DNA of 64,000 nucleotides. Origin: Paractinoplanes pyxinae (lineage in GTDB: Bacteria > Actinomycetota > Actinomycetes > Mycobacteriales > Micromonosporaceae). The position numbers were made by a program, and so were the translations under genes. A model generated the notes under the pieces. That model worked only from the letters and a program-made list of their open reading frames with translations. It was not told the origin of the DNA and searched no databases. The stretch is from NCBI RefSeq assembly GCF_026626335.1, contig NZ_JAPNTZ010000024.1, positions 62,001-126,000 of the forward strand. Direction: 5' to 3'. The stretch's first letter is position 1; each line of letters begins with the position of its first letter. Shown here one piece after another: positions 38,103-46,489 of the stretch.

Positions 38103-38798
38103 CTAGGTGCTGCGGTGCCGGTGTGCCGCGGCGACCAGCGCGCCGAAGAGCCGTTCGTCGCGAACGACCTCGGGGTGCCACTGCACACCTAGAACAAAGC
38201 GATGGTCCGGATCCTCGACTGCTTCGGCGAGGCCGTCCTCCGCACGTCCGGTGACTGTGAGGTTTCCGGCATCGGCGACGCCCTGATGGTGAAAACACCT
38301 GATGGCCAGGTCGTCACCCATCAGGCCGGCGATGCGGCTGCCGGGCTCGAACGACGCTTCGTGCTCGCCGTAGACCCCGGGCGCCGGGCGATGCCTCTCG
38401 TGACCGAGAACGTCGGGCAGATGCTGGTGCAGGGCGCCTCCGGCCGCGACCACGAGCAGTTGCATGCCCCGGCAGATGCCGAGAACGGGTACTTCCATGT
38501 CCAACGCCCGGCGGGCGAGGAGCATTTCCGCCCGGTCCCGATCGGGGCGGGTCACGGTCAGCGGCCCGGGCTCGGCGCCGTAGAAATCCGGGCTCAGGTC
38601 GGGGCCGCCGGCCAGCACCAACCCGTCGAGGAAGTCCAGCACGTCGGTGTCGTCGTGCTCGGGGATGAGCACGGGACGGCCGCCGGCCTGGCTGACCGCG
38701 GCGACGTAGTCGTGCGGGATCAGCGTGGTGGGCAGATCACGCCAGACGCCCCAGGTGGCCGGTTCCACATAGGTCGTGATGCCGATGATCGGACGCAT
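38103..38798 (-). CDS. Gamma-glutamyl hydrolase, PuuD-like class I amidotransferase (copy 1)
   Basis: A 231-residue homologue of the next gene, with nucleophile motif VLGICRGMQLLVVAAGG, RCFHHQGVADAGN and LGVQWHPEVVRDE. The two copies are clearly diverged, so they may prefer different gamma-glutamyl substrates or form a heteromer. The 254 bp upstream (38799-39052) separate it from the SDR gene; that gap contains a T-run and a GC-rich stretch but no clear hairpin, and may hold an internal promoter. Confidence 0.88.
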   Translation of the reverse strand: MRPIIGITTYVEPATWGVWRDLPTTLIPHDYVAAVSQAGGRPVLIPEHDDTDVLDFLDGLVLAGGPDLSPDFYGAEPGPLTVTRPDRDRAEMLLARRALDMEVPVLGICRGMQLLVVAAGGALHQHLPDVLGHERHRPAPGVYGEHEASFEPGSRIAGLMGDDLAIRCFHHQGVADAGNLTVTGRAEDGLAEAVEDPDHRFVLGVQWHPEVVRDERLFGALVAAAHRHRST

Positions 38799-39052
38799 CC
38801 CGCCACCGTAACCAGATCATGTATCGAGACAACCGCCAAATGACCGGCCTTCAGTCGCTTTTTAGGGCGGCGGGCGGGGCGGTCGGACGGGGAAGGGGCG
38901 CGCGGCGTCGCCCTCCATCGAGAGCGGCGCCGCGCCCGGGTCCTTCTGTCCCACCAGCACCGGGATCGACCGGCGCCGGCGGGGATTCGACCCCTGCACC
39001 CGGCGAATCGGGTGTAAGAGGTCGGTTCCCATGTAAACGGAGTCTTAAACAA

Positions 39053-39817
39053 TCACAGCGGAGTTACATAGGCTCCGGTGATTCCACCGTCGACCACGAA
39101 CTGCGAAGCGGTCATGAACGAGGCGTCGTCGCTGGCCAGGAACGCGACCGCGGCCGCGATCTCCTCGGGCTCGGCGAACCGGCCCATCGGCACGTGCACC
39201 AGGCGGCGCGCGGCCCGCTCGGGATCCTTGGCGAACAGGTCCATCAGCAGCGGAGTGGCGACCGGGCCGGGGCACAGCGCGTTGATCCGGATGCCCTCGC
39301 GGGCGAACTGCACACCCAGCTCACGCGTCATCGCCAGCACCCCGCCCTTGCTCGCGGTGTAGGCGATCTGCGAGGTCGCGGCGCCCAGCAGGGCCACGAA
39401 CGACGCGGTGTTGATGATCGAGCCCTTGCCCTGCCGCTGCATGTGCGGGATCGCGTACTTGCAGCAGAAGAAGACCGACGTGGTGTTGACCTTGAGCACC
39501 CGCTCCCAGGCGTCGAGCCCGGTGACCAGGATGGAGTCGTCGTCGGGGGGCGAGATGCCGGCGTTGTTGAAGGCGATGTCGACCCGGCCGTGCCGCTCGG
39601 CCACCCCGTCGAAGAGGGCCTTCACCTGCTCCTCGTCCGAGACGTCGCAGGCGACGAACTCACCGTTGGTCTCCGCGGCGACCGCCTTGCCCGCTTCCTC
39701 CGAGATGTCGACGGCGACGACCTTCGCGCCCTCGGCCGCGAACCGCCGCGCGGTAGCCAGCCCGATGCCGCTGCCGGCGCCGGTGATGACGGCGACCCGA
39801 TCTTGCAAACGCTCCAC
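39053..39817 (-). CDS. SDR family NAD(P)-dependent oxidoreductase
   Basis: A 254-residue classical short-chain dehydrogenase. Cofactor motif TGAGSGIG (residues about 12-19), acidic VVAVDIS after beta2 (suggesting NAD preference), NNAG at about residue 90, catalytic Ser in INTASFVALLG and YTASK near residue 160. Start ATG 39817 follows the aldehyde dehydrogenase stop directly. In the operon it is the only candidate for an alcohol (or amine) oxidation step before the aldehyde dehydrogenase. Confidence 0.92.
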   Translation of the reverse strand: MERLQDRVAVITGAGSGIGLATARRFAAEGAKVVAVDISEEAGKAVAAETNGEFVACDVSDEEQVKALFDGVAERHGRVDIAFNNAGISPPDDDSILVTGLDAWERVLKVNTTSVFFCCKYAIPHMQRQGKGSIINTASFVALLGAATSQIAYTASKGGVLAMTRELGVQFAREGIRINALCPGPVATPLLMDLFAKDPERAARRLVHVPMGRFAEPEEIAAAVAFLASDDASFMTASQFVVDGGITGAYVTPL

Positions 39818-41179
39818 TTAATCTCCCATGGCCAGGAATACGTTCTTGACGTCGGTGAAGGACAGTAGGGCGTCGGGGCCCAGCTCACGACCGAGTCCGG
39901 ACTGCTTCATGCCGCCGAACGGGGTCCAGTAGCGCACCGAGGAATGGCTGTTGACGCTGAGCGCTCCGGTTTCCACGGCACGCGAGACGCGCAGCGCCCG
40001 GCCGACGTCGCGGGTCCAGAGCGAGCCGGAGAGCCCGTACTCGGTGTCGTTGGCCAGCCGGACGGCGTCCGCCTCGTCCTTGAACGGCAGCACCGACAGC
40101 ACCGGGCCGAACACCTCTTCCCGCCAGTGCCGGTCGCTGGTCGAGTGGGCCAGCAGCACGGTCGGCGGGAACCACCAGCCGTCGCTTTCCGGCGCGCTGC
40201 CCCGGAAGGCGACGTCAGACCCTTCCACGTACGCGGCGACGTTCTTTTTATGGGAGGCGGAGATCAACGGGCCCATCTCGGCGGTGCTGCTGGACGGCTC
40301 CTCGACGCGGAAAGACTTGACCGCCGGCTCGAGCAGGGACAGGAACTTGTCGTACACCGATTCCTGAACCAGCAGGCGGGAGCGGGCGCAGCAGTCCTGG
40401 CCGGCGTTGTCGAAGACGGATGACGGCGCGCTGGCGGCCGCCTTCTCGAGGTCGGCGTCGGCGAAGACGATGTTGCTGCTCTTACCGCCGAGCTCGAGGG
40501 TCACCCGCTTCACCTGATCGGCCGCGCCGGCCATGATTCCCTTGCCGACCTCGGTCGAGCCGGTGAAGCAGATCTTGCGTACGGCGGGATGGGTGACGAA
40601 CCGCTGGCCGACCACGGAGCCCTTGCCGGGGACGATCTGGAACACGTTCTCGGGCAGGCCGGCTTCGAGGGCCAGCTCACCCAGCCGGATCGCGGTCAGC
40701 GGGGTGAGCTCGGCCGGCTTGAGCACGACCGTGTTGCCGGCGGCCAAAGCCGGTGCGAAACCCCAACCGGCGATCGGCATCGGGAAGTTCCAGGGCACGA
40801 TGATGCCGACCACGCCGAGCGGCTCGTGGAACGTCACGTCCAAGCCGCCGGCCACGGGGATCTGGCGGCCGCTGAGCCGTTCGGGCGCGCCCGCGTAGTA
40901 ATCGAGGACGTCGCGGACGTTGCCCGCCTCCCAGCGGGCGTTGCCGATGGTGTGGCCGGCGTTGCGTACTTCGAGTTCGGCCAGCTCGTCGATGTGCTGG
41001 TCGACCACGGCCGCGAACCGGCGCAGCAGCCGGGCCCGGTCGCCGGGCGCAACATCCCGCCACGCCGGGAAGGCTTGGGCCGCGCGCTCGATGGCGGCAT
41101 CGGTCGCCGCCAGGTCCAGCGAGGGCACGGTCGTGAAGACCGCGCCCGTCGCCGGGTTGATCACGTCAGTAGTCGTCAC
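39818..41179 (-). CDS. Aldehyde dehydrogenase (PuuC-like)
   Basis: A 453-residue NAD(P)-dependent aldehyde dehydrogenase; GTG 41179 with AAGGA upstream. Motifs: GVVGIIVPWNFPM, FTGSTEVGKGI (cofactor loop), VTLELGGKSSNIVF (catalytic Glu near residue 232) and DNAGQDCCARSRL (catalytic Cys near 267). Placed between a glutamine synthetase-like ligase and an SDR, it most likely oxidises a gamma-glutamyl aminoaldehyde to the acid. It lies 11 bp from the ligase gene. Confidence 0.94.
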   Translation of the reverse strand: MTTTDVINPATGAVFTTVPSLDLAATDAAIERAAQAFPAWRDVAPGDRARLLRRFAAVVDQHIDELAELEVRNAGHTIGNARWEAGNVRDVLDYYAGAPERLSGRQIPVAGGLDVTFHEPLGVVGIIVPWNFPMPIAGWGFAPALAAGNTVVLKPAELTPLTAIRLGELALEAGLPENVFQIVPGKGSVVGQRFVTHPAVRKICFTGSTEVGKGIMAGAADQVKRVTLELGGKSSNIVFADADLEKAAASAPSSVFDNAGQDCCARSRLLVQESVYDKFLSLLEPAVKSFRVEEPSSSTAEMGPLISASHKKNVAAYVEGSDVAFRGSAPESDGWWFPPTVLLAHSTSDRHWREEVFGPVLSVLPFKDEADAVRLANDTEYGLSGSLWTRDVGRALRVSRAVETGALSVNSHSSVRYWTPFGGMKQSGLGRELGPDALLSFTDVKNVFLAMGD

Positions 41180-41190
41180 GGGTTGAATCC

Positions 41191-42537
41191 TTACATGCGC
41201 TCGAAGCCGCGGCGCAGCTCCCAGTCGGTCACGGCGGCGTCGAAGTCGGCCAGCTCCACCTGGGCCATGTTCGCGTAGTGGCCGACCACGTCGGGCCCGA
41301 ACGCCGACTGCGCCACCTCGCTGCCCAGCCACAGCTGCTGGGCCTCGCGCAGCGTGGTCGGCACCCGGTCGGCCGTCGCGTCCTCGTACGCGTTGCCGGT
41401 CGTCTCCGGTTCCAGCTCGAGCTCGTTCTCGAGCCCGTGCAGCGCCCCCGCCACCAGCGCCGCGATGGCCAGGTAGGGGTTCACGTCGCCGCCCGGCACC
41501 CGGTTCTCGACCCGCATGCCTTGGCCGTGGCCGGCGATCCGGAGGGCGCAGGTCCGGTTGTCCACGCCCCAGCGCAGCGCGGTCGGCGCGAACGATCCCG
41601 GCTGGTAGCGCTTGTACGAGTTGATGTTGGGCGCGAACAGCAGGCTGAACTCACGCATGGTGGCCAGCAGCCCGGCCAGCACCCGCTGCCCGGTCACGCT
41701 CAGGTGGGCCGGCCCGTCGCCGAGCATGGCCGATTTGCCGTCGGCGCCGCGCAGCGAGAAGTGGATGTGGCACGAGTTGCCCTCGCGCGCGTTGGGCTTG
41801 GCCATGAAGGTGAGCGCCATGCCCTCCTGGGCGGCGATCTCCTTGGCCCCGTTCTTGTAGATCACGTGGTTGTCGGCGGCGGTCAGCGCGTCGGCGTAGC
41901 GGAACGCGATCTCGTGCTGGCCGTAGTTGCACTCGCCCTTGGCGCTCTCGGGCAGCAGGCCGGCGCCGTACATCTCGTTGCGGATGCGGCGCAGCAGCGG
42001 CTCGACCCGGGCCGTCCCGAGCAGTGAGTAGTCCACGTTGTACTGGTTGGCCGGGGTGAGGTCGCGGTACCCCTTGTCGAAGGCCTGCTCGTAGGTGTCC
42101 TTGAAAAGAACGAATTCAAGTTCGGTTCCCGCGTACGCCGTGAGGCCGTGCGCCGCCAGCCGGTCCAACTGTTTCTGGAGGATCTGACGGGGTGACGCGT
42201 AGACGGGCTCCCCGCCGGTCGTCTCGAGGTCGGCCAGCACGAGCGCCGTACCCTCCTGCCAGGGCACGCGGCGCAGGGTGGTGAAGTCCGGCTTCATCAC
42301 GAAGTCGCCGTAGCCGCTGGCCCACGAGGACATCTCGTACCCGTCCACGGTGTTCATGTCGACGTCCACCGCGAGTAGATAGTTGCATCCCTCGCTCCCC
42401 CCGCTGACCACCTCGTTCATGAAGTAGCGGCCGTGCAGCCGCTTGCCCTGCAGCCGGCCCTGCATGTCGGTCAGCGCCAGCAGCACGGTGTCGATGCTGC
42501 CGTTGTCGACGGAGACGTCCAGTTCCTCGAGATCCAT
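41191..42537 (-). CDS. Glutamine synthetase-like gamma-glutamyl amine ligase (GlnA3/GlnA4/PuuA type)
   Basis: A 448-residue member of the glutamine synthetase fold, shorter than housekeeping GlnA. Active-site features are present: GTELEFVLF (Glu), ECNYGQHEI (Glu), GNSCHIHFSL (His), NRTCALRIAGHGQ (Arg) and RVENRVPGGDVNPYLAIAA. The surrounding genes point to gamma-glutamylation of an amine (polyamine or ethanolamine) with ATP, as by PuuA in E. coli and GlnA3/GlnA4 of Streptomyces, rather than ammonia. Starts at ATG 42537, 54 bp after the permease gene. Confidence 0.9.
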   Translation of the reverse strand: MDLEELDVSVDNGSIDTVLLALTDMQGRLQGKRLHGRYFMNEVVSGGSEGCNYLLAVDVDMNTVDGYEMSSWASGYGDFVMKPDFTTLRRVPWQEGTALVLADLETTGGEPVYASPRQILQKQLDRLAAHGLTAYAGTELEFVLFKDTYEQAFDKGYRDLTPANQYNVDYSLLGTARVEPLLRRIRNEMYGAGLLPESAKGECNYGQHEIAFRYADALTAADNHVIYKNGAKEIAAQEGMALTFMAKPNAREGNSCHIHFSLRGADGKSAMLGDGPAHLSVTGQRVLAGLLATMREFSLLFAPNINSYKRYQPGSFAPTALRWGVDNRTCALRIAGHGQGMRVENRVPGGDVNPYLAIAALVAGALHGLENELELEPETTGNAYEDATADRVPTTLREAQQLWLGSEVAQSAFGPDVVGHYANMAQVELADFDAAVTDWELRRGFERM

Positions 42538-42591
42538 CAGGTTGTCCCCTCTGCGGGAGGCCGGGCCGGGGTGGGCCCGGCCTCCGTTGAC

Positions 42592-44118
42592 TCAGTTTTC
42601 GGTCGGCATCGTCTGTTCGCCGTGATGGGCCTTCTCGATCAGATTCTGCTTCGGCCCGGTGAACCACTTGCGGGCGCTCGCGAACCACCAGATCGTGGCG
42701 AATGCGAGAACGACCAGGACGGCGAAGATCGTGTAGTTGAAGTTTGACGCCGTGATCGGGCTGGCCGTCGGCAGGACGAAGAGCACGCAGATGATGCCCA
42801 CCCAGACGATCGCGATCCAGCCGACCGGGGCGCTCCACTTGCCCAGGTGCCACGGGCCCCGCTCGAAGTCCGGGTTCATGCGGCGCAGGAACACCGGCAT
42901 GACGTACGCGATGTAGAGCCCGATGACCGCGACCGAGGTGGCCGCCAGGTAGGCCGTCGTGTTCCACAGCGACGGCAGCACGAGCAGGGTCGACAGGGTG
43001 ACGCAGAGCCAGATGGAGTTGGTCGGCGTACCGGTGCGGGGGTTGACCTTCTTCCACAGCCGCGAGCCGGGCAGCGCGCCGTCGCGGGCGAAGGCGTACG
43101 ACATCCGCGAGTTGGCGGTGACCGAGGCCATGCCGCAGAACCACTGCGCCACCATGCAGATGAACAGCAGGAACGTGCCCGTGTTGTGGCCGACGGCGTC
43201 GATGAAGATCTGGGCCGGCGGCAGGCCGAGGTCGGTGGTGCGCTCGGCCTCGTAGTCCTGGATCGACCAGGTGATCGCGAAGAGCAGGACGAAGCCGGCG
43301 ATCACCGAGACGACCACGGACATCACGATGCCGCGCGGGGCGGCCCGGGCGGCGTCGTGCGTCTCCTCGGCCACGTGGGCCGAGGCGTCGTAGCCGGTGT
43401 ACGTGTACTGCGCCATCAGCAGTCCGATGAGTACCGCGTACACACTGGCCCCGGCGAAGGTGAAGCCGGTGGCGTTCTGCACCTCGAAGAAGACCTCGGA
43501 GACCGGCTTGTGGTTGTCCGGCACCACGGCCAGGATCACCACGATCACCGCCACGCCGACCAGGTGCCACCAGGCGCTGACGTCGGACAGCACGCGGACG
43601 AGGTTGACGCCGAACGTGTTGAGCAGGCCGTGCACGATGATGATGACCAGGAAGATCAGGAACGTGCGGCCGGTGGTGACCTCCATGTCGAAGGCCAGGC
43701 TGAGGAAGGCCGACGTGGTGATGGCCGCGCCGAAGTCGATGGCGGCGGTGACGGCCACCTCGCCCAGGAAGTTGAACCAGCCCACGAACCAGGCCCAGGC
43801 GGCCTTGTTGCGTTTGGCCAGTGCCGCCGCCCACCAGTAGAGCGCGCCGGCGGTGGGATAGGCCGAGCACACCTCGGCCATGGCCAGGGCCACGAAGGTC
43901 ACCATGATGCCGACGAAGAGCCAGCCCAGGGTGATGGCCATCGGGCCGCCGGCGGTCATGGCGATGCCGTACGAGGTGATCGCGCCGGCCAGGATGGAGA
44001 TGATCGAGAAGGAGACCGCGAAGTTCGAGAAGCCGGACAGTCGGCGATGGAGCTCCTGCTCGTAGCCGAGTTGGGCAAGGCGTTCTTCGTCGGTGCTGGG
44101 TGCGGGGTTGACGCTCAT
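42592..44118 (-). CDS. APC family amine/amino acid permease
   Basis: A 508-residue permease with about twelve helices and cytoplasmic ends. Helix 1 region FAVSFSIISILAGAITSYGI with the GGP stretch AMTAGGPMAITLGW is typical of the amino acid-polyamine-organocation superfamily, in the branch that includes GABA and choline/ethanolamine permeases. ATG 44118 has AAGGGAG upstream. As first gene of the gamma-glutamylation operon it should bring in the amine substrate. A possible GlnR box lies 69-95 bp upstream. Confidence 0.92.
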   Translation of the reverse strand: MSVNPAPSTDEERLAQLGYEQELHRRLSGFSNFAVSFSIISILAGAITSYGIAMTAGGPMAITLGWLFVGIMVTFVALAMAEVCSAYPTAGALYWWAAALAKRNKAAWAWFVGWFNFLGEVAVTAAIDFGAAITTSAFLSLAFDMEVTTGRTFLIFLVIIIVHGLLNTFGVNLVRVLSDVSAWWHLVGVAVIVVILAVVPDNHKPVSEVFFEVQNATGFTFAGASVYAVLIGLLMAQYTYTGYDASAHVAEETHDAARAAPRGIVMSVVVSVIAGFVLLFAITWSIQDYEAERTTDLGLPPAQIFIDAVGHNTGTFLLFICMVAQWFCGMASVTANSRMSYAFARDGALPGSRLWKKVNPRTGTPTNSIWLCVTLSTLLVLPSLWNTTAYLAATSVAVIGLYIAYVMPVFLRRMNPDFERGPWHLGKWSAPVGWIAIVWVGIICVLFVLPTASPITASNFNYTIFAVLVVLAFATIWWFASARKWFTGPKQNLIEKAHHGEQTMPTEN

Positions 44119-44186
44119 GTGCGGCTCCCTTACCGAAGGGTTGCTGTGACCGAGGCCACGGCGTGCCGTGATGATCTACCCGCTGT

Positions 44187-44213
44187 GTTACGCGCGTCAA
44201 TGCGGAGCGTTAA
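44187..44213 (-). promoter_or_regulatory. Possible GlnR-type nitrogen-control box
   Basis: On the leftward strand the pentamers TTAAC, CATTG and GTAAC follow one another with exactly 6 bp between them (11-bp period), the spacing of actinobacterial GlnR boxes (gTnAC-n6-GaAAC). Two of three pentamers match well. It lies 69-95 bp before the permease start, a fitting place for nitrogen-responsive activation of an amine-use operon. Weak motif, so tentative. Confidence 0.35.
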
Positions 44214-44561
44214 TTGCGTTGCCGCCGGCTGCTCGTTCGCCGCACACTCATGGGCAGACGCGGGCCCTCGGCAGGCTCCGCGAGCTCCCGGGGCCGCCCA
44301 TCGGCGCCTCGGCCCGCGGCGGCGCGGGGCGCGGTCACCTCTCTCTCACGCGGCATCGCCGCGCCCTGCGCCCGTCCCGCGCCGCCGCCTCACTCTCCCC
44401 ACCTTCACCTGCGACAACGCGAATACCTTTTGCGATTTGTCCAAAAAATCTGCAGCGCCGGTACTAGAAATCCGACGGTGATCGGCATAGAGTCTGTGTC
44501 GTCGGCCACGCACAGCCGACACGCACATGGCACAGAACCTGAGTTGGTTAAGGAGGACGAG

Positions 44562-44699
44562 ATACCGCAGCAACGCGTAAGCGCAACGTCCCCGACCCGA
44601 CAAGAGGTGATCGCAGCCGATGCCATTCACTCAGGTGGTCCGCTAGCGGCACGCAGGCGGACTACCGCATGCGCCGGCGACGGCCGGCACCAGAATTGA
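44562..44699 (+). other. Putative leader frame with strong SD but ATA start
   Basis: A perfect AAGGAGGA (44550-44557) is followed 4 bp later by ATA at 44562, not ATG, and then an open frame of 45 codons (PQQRVSATSPTRQEVIAADA...) that ends at TGA 44699, just before the hairpin at 44704. An in-frame TTG at 44544 exists but would put the SD inside the coding sequence. It may be a leader peptide with a rare or lost start codon, or an unoccupied ribosome site in a regulatory RNA. Confidence 0.35.
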
Positions 44700-44703
44700 A
44701 AAG

Positions 44704-44734
44704 CCAGGGCCCCGGTTACCCGCCGGGGCCTTGG
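44704..44734 (+). terminator. Hairpin with U-rich tail upstream of merR-like gene
   Basis: A 12-bp stem (CCAGGGCCCCGG with CCGGGGCCTTGG, one G-T pair) and 7-nt loop, followed by GATTGTGCTCCCCCCTTT. It sits 5 bp after the leader frame stop and 57 bp before the MerR-like start, so it may terminate or attenuate transcription into that gene. Confidence 0.6.
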
Positions 44735-44790
44735 ATTGTGCTCCCCCCTTTGACTGTGCGCCTCTCGGACCACCCCCTCGGAAGGGCACG

Positions 44791-45162
44791 ATGAGCACCA
44801 CCTTCGACGACGCCGACTTTCCGGCGTACACGATGGGCCGTGCCGCCGACATGATCGGTGTGACGCCGGCCTTCCTCCGCAGCCTCGGCGCCGCCGGCCT
44901 GATCGAGCCCGAGCGCTCCCTCGGCGGCCACCGCCGCTACTCCCGTCATCAGCTTCAACTCGCCCTGCGCGTCCGCCAGCTCCTGGACGAGGGCATTCAG
45001 CTCGGCGCGGCCTGCCGCATCGTCATGCTGGAAGACCGGCTGGCCGCCGCCCACCGCCGCATCGTCGAGCTCGGCGGCAGCCTGACCTCGGACGACGACG
45101 CCGACATTCCCACCCCGACCCACCCGGACATCGCGAAGACCCAGTACTACCGCGCACCCTGA
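44791..45162 (+). CDS. MerR-like helix-turn-helix regulator
   Basis: A 123-residue protein; ATG 44791 with GGAAGGG 4 bp upstream. The winged-helix segment YTMGRAADMIGVTPAFLRSL then GLIEPERSLGGHRRYSRHQL (residues 11-55) matches MerR-type DNA recognition, followed by a helix RVRQLLDEGIQLGAACRIVM and a dimerisation helix, then a 30-residue tail without metal-binding cysteines. Small MerR-like proteins of this type are common in actinobacteria; the inducer is unknown. Confidence 0.85.
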   Translation: MSTTFDDADFPAYTMGRAADMIGVTPAFLRSLGAAGLIEPERSLGGHRRYSRHQLQLALRVRQLLDEGIQLGAACRIVMLEDRLAAAHRRIVELGGSLTSDDDADIPTPTHPDIAKTQYYRAP

Positions 45163-45175
45163 TGATCAAATTGCC

Positions 45176-45213
45176 GTTGTGGCAGCCTGAGGGGGTTGTG
45201 GCAGCCTAAGGGG
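45176..45213 (+). repeat. Tandem 19-bp repeat spanning ribosome site of HK gene
   Basis: GTTGTGGCAGCCTGAGGGG at 45176-45194 is repeated directly as GTTGTGGCAGCCTAAGGGG at 45195-45213, one base different, ending 1 bp before the ATG of the histidine kinase. The second copy supplies the likely SD (TAAGGGG). The arrangement could be a duplicated operator for the cognate response regulator or a duplicated ribosome site. Confidence 0.8.
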
Positions 45214-45214
45214 C

Positions 45215-46489
45215 ATGCGCAGCCTCGACGACTGGCAACGCCCCGGGCCCACCCGCCGCCAGCGCCGTAACGACCTGGTCATCGCGCTCGTCGTGGTGGC
45301 CGCCGCGCTGCTCAACGTGATGCTCAGCCGCAGCGTCGGTCAGTTCGTGTGGGGTGTCGAGCGCAGCGCACCCGAACACCTGGCGTTCGCGCTGGCCGTC
45401 ACCGTCCCGCTGATCTGGCGGCGCAGCCACCCCGAGGTCGTGCTGGTGATCACGGCCGCGGTGTTCATCGCCGGCCAGGTCCGCGGGGCGCAAGAGATCC
45501 AGTTCGCCTCGGGCGCGATCTTCGCGGCCATCTACGCCGAGGGCGCCTGGGGGCGGGACAGGGCCCGGTCGCGCTGGTTGCGGATCGTCGTCATCGCCGC
45601 GATGTTCGGCTGGCTGGCCATCGCCTGGCTGATCGCCGCCGACTCGCTGCCGGAGGACGCCTTCCCGGACGGCACCGGCGAGCTGCCGCCTTTGTTGTCG
45701 GCCCTGGTCGGCCAGGTGCTCATGAACATGGTGGTGTTCGGCTTCTCCTACTTCTTCGGCGAGACGGCCTGGCTGGCCGCGCGGCGCGAGGCGGTGCTGG
45801 TCGAGCAGGCGGAAGAGCTGCGCCAGGCCCGGGCCGCGGCCGAGGAGCGGGCGGTGGTCACCGAACGGCTGCGCATCGCCCGCGAGCTGCACGACGTCGT
45901 CGCCCACCATGTCTCGGTCATGGGCATCCAGGCCGCGGCGGCCCGCCGGGCCATGGACCGGGATACCGAGACGGCGCGGGACGCGCTCACCTCGGTCGAG
46001 GAGGGCGCGCGGACGGCGGTGGACGAACTGCACCGGATGCTGGGCGCGCTGCGCACGGCCGACGAGCCGGTGTCCGCCCCCACGGCGGGGGTCGACCAGG
46101 TGGCGAAGCTGCTCGACCGCGTGCGCGACGCCGGGCTGACCGCCGAGTTCGCCGTGTTCGGCACCGCCGTACCGCTGCCGGAATCGACCTCGCAGGCGGC
46201 GTACCGCATCGTGCAGGAGGCCGTGACCAACTCGCTCAAGCACGCCGGGGCGTCCACGATCGACGTCCGGCTGCGCTATCTGGCTCGTGAACTGGAGGTC
46301 GACGTGGCCGACGACGGGCGCGGGGCCGCCACCCGGCCGAGCGGCGAGGGCGGGATGGGCCTGGTCGGCATGCGCGAGCGGGTGGCCCTGCTCGGCGGGG
46401 CGGTCGAGACCGGCAATCGCTCGGCCGGCGGCTACCGGGTGCGGGCCCGGCTGCCGCTGATCCCGGCCCAGCGGGCGGTGGCGTCGTGA
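45215..46489 (+). CDS. Sensor histidine kinase, HisKA_3 (NarL-type) family
   Basis: A 424-residue membrane kinase. Residues about 20-180 contain four to five hydrophobic helices with short loops (an intramembrane-sensing type), then a coiled coil (LVEQAEELRQARAAAEERAV). The dimerisation/phosphoacceptor helix is RLRIARELHDVVAHHVSVMG (His near residue 226) and the ATPase domain ends GEGGMGLVGMRERVALLGG. It overlaps the response regulator gene by 4 bp. With the ABC exporter behind it, it probably senses envelope stress or an antimicrobial peptide. Confidence 0.93.
   Translation: MRSLDDWQRPGPTRRQRRNDLVIALVVVAAALLNVMLSRSVGQFVWGVERSAPEHLAFALAVTVPLIWRRSHPEVVLVITAAVFIAGQVRGAQEIQFASGAIFAAIYAEGAWGRDRARSRWLRIVVIAAMFGWLAIAWLIAADSLPEDAFPDGTGELPPLLSALVGQVLMNMVVFGFSYFFGETAWLAARREAVLVEQAEELRQARAAAEERAVVTERLRIARELHDVVAHHVSVMGIQAAAARRAMDRDTETARDALTSVEEGARTAVDELHRMLGALRTADEPVSAPTAGVDQVAKLLDRVRDAGLTAEFAVFGTAVPLPESTSQAAYRIVQEAVTNSLKHAGASTIDVRLRYLARELEVDVADDGRGAATRPSGEGGMGLVGMRERVALLGGAVETGNRSAGGYRVRARLPLIPAQRAVAS

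Larger units (their letters stand above)
44119..44790. other. 672-bp intergenic region before merR-like gene
   Basis: Between the leftward permease and the rightward MerR-like gene. From left to right it holds the permease ribosome site, the possible GlnR box, about 200 bp of GC-rich DNA with no clear signal, an AT-richer patch at about 44430-44470 (TTTTGCGATTTGTCC) that may be a promoter, then the putative leader peptide and hairpin described separately. Several frames are open across it but none shows homology. Confidence 0.5.

Noticed and set aside
37333..44118. Carboxysome-like or B12-dependent ethanolamine (eut) locus
   Set aside because: No ammonia-lyase subunits, shell proteins or cobalamin genes are present; the ligase and hydrolases indicate the gamma-glutamylation route.
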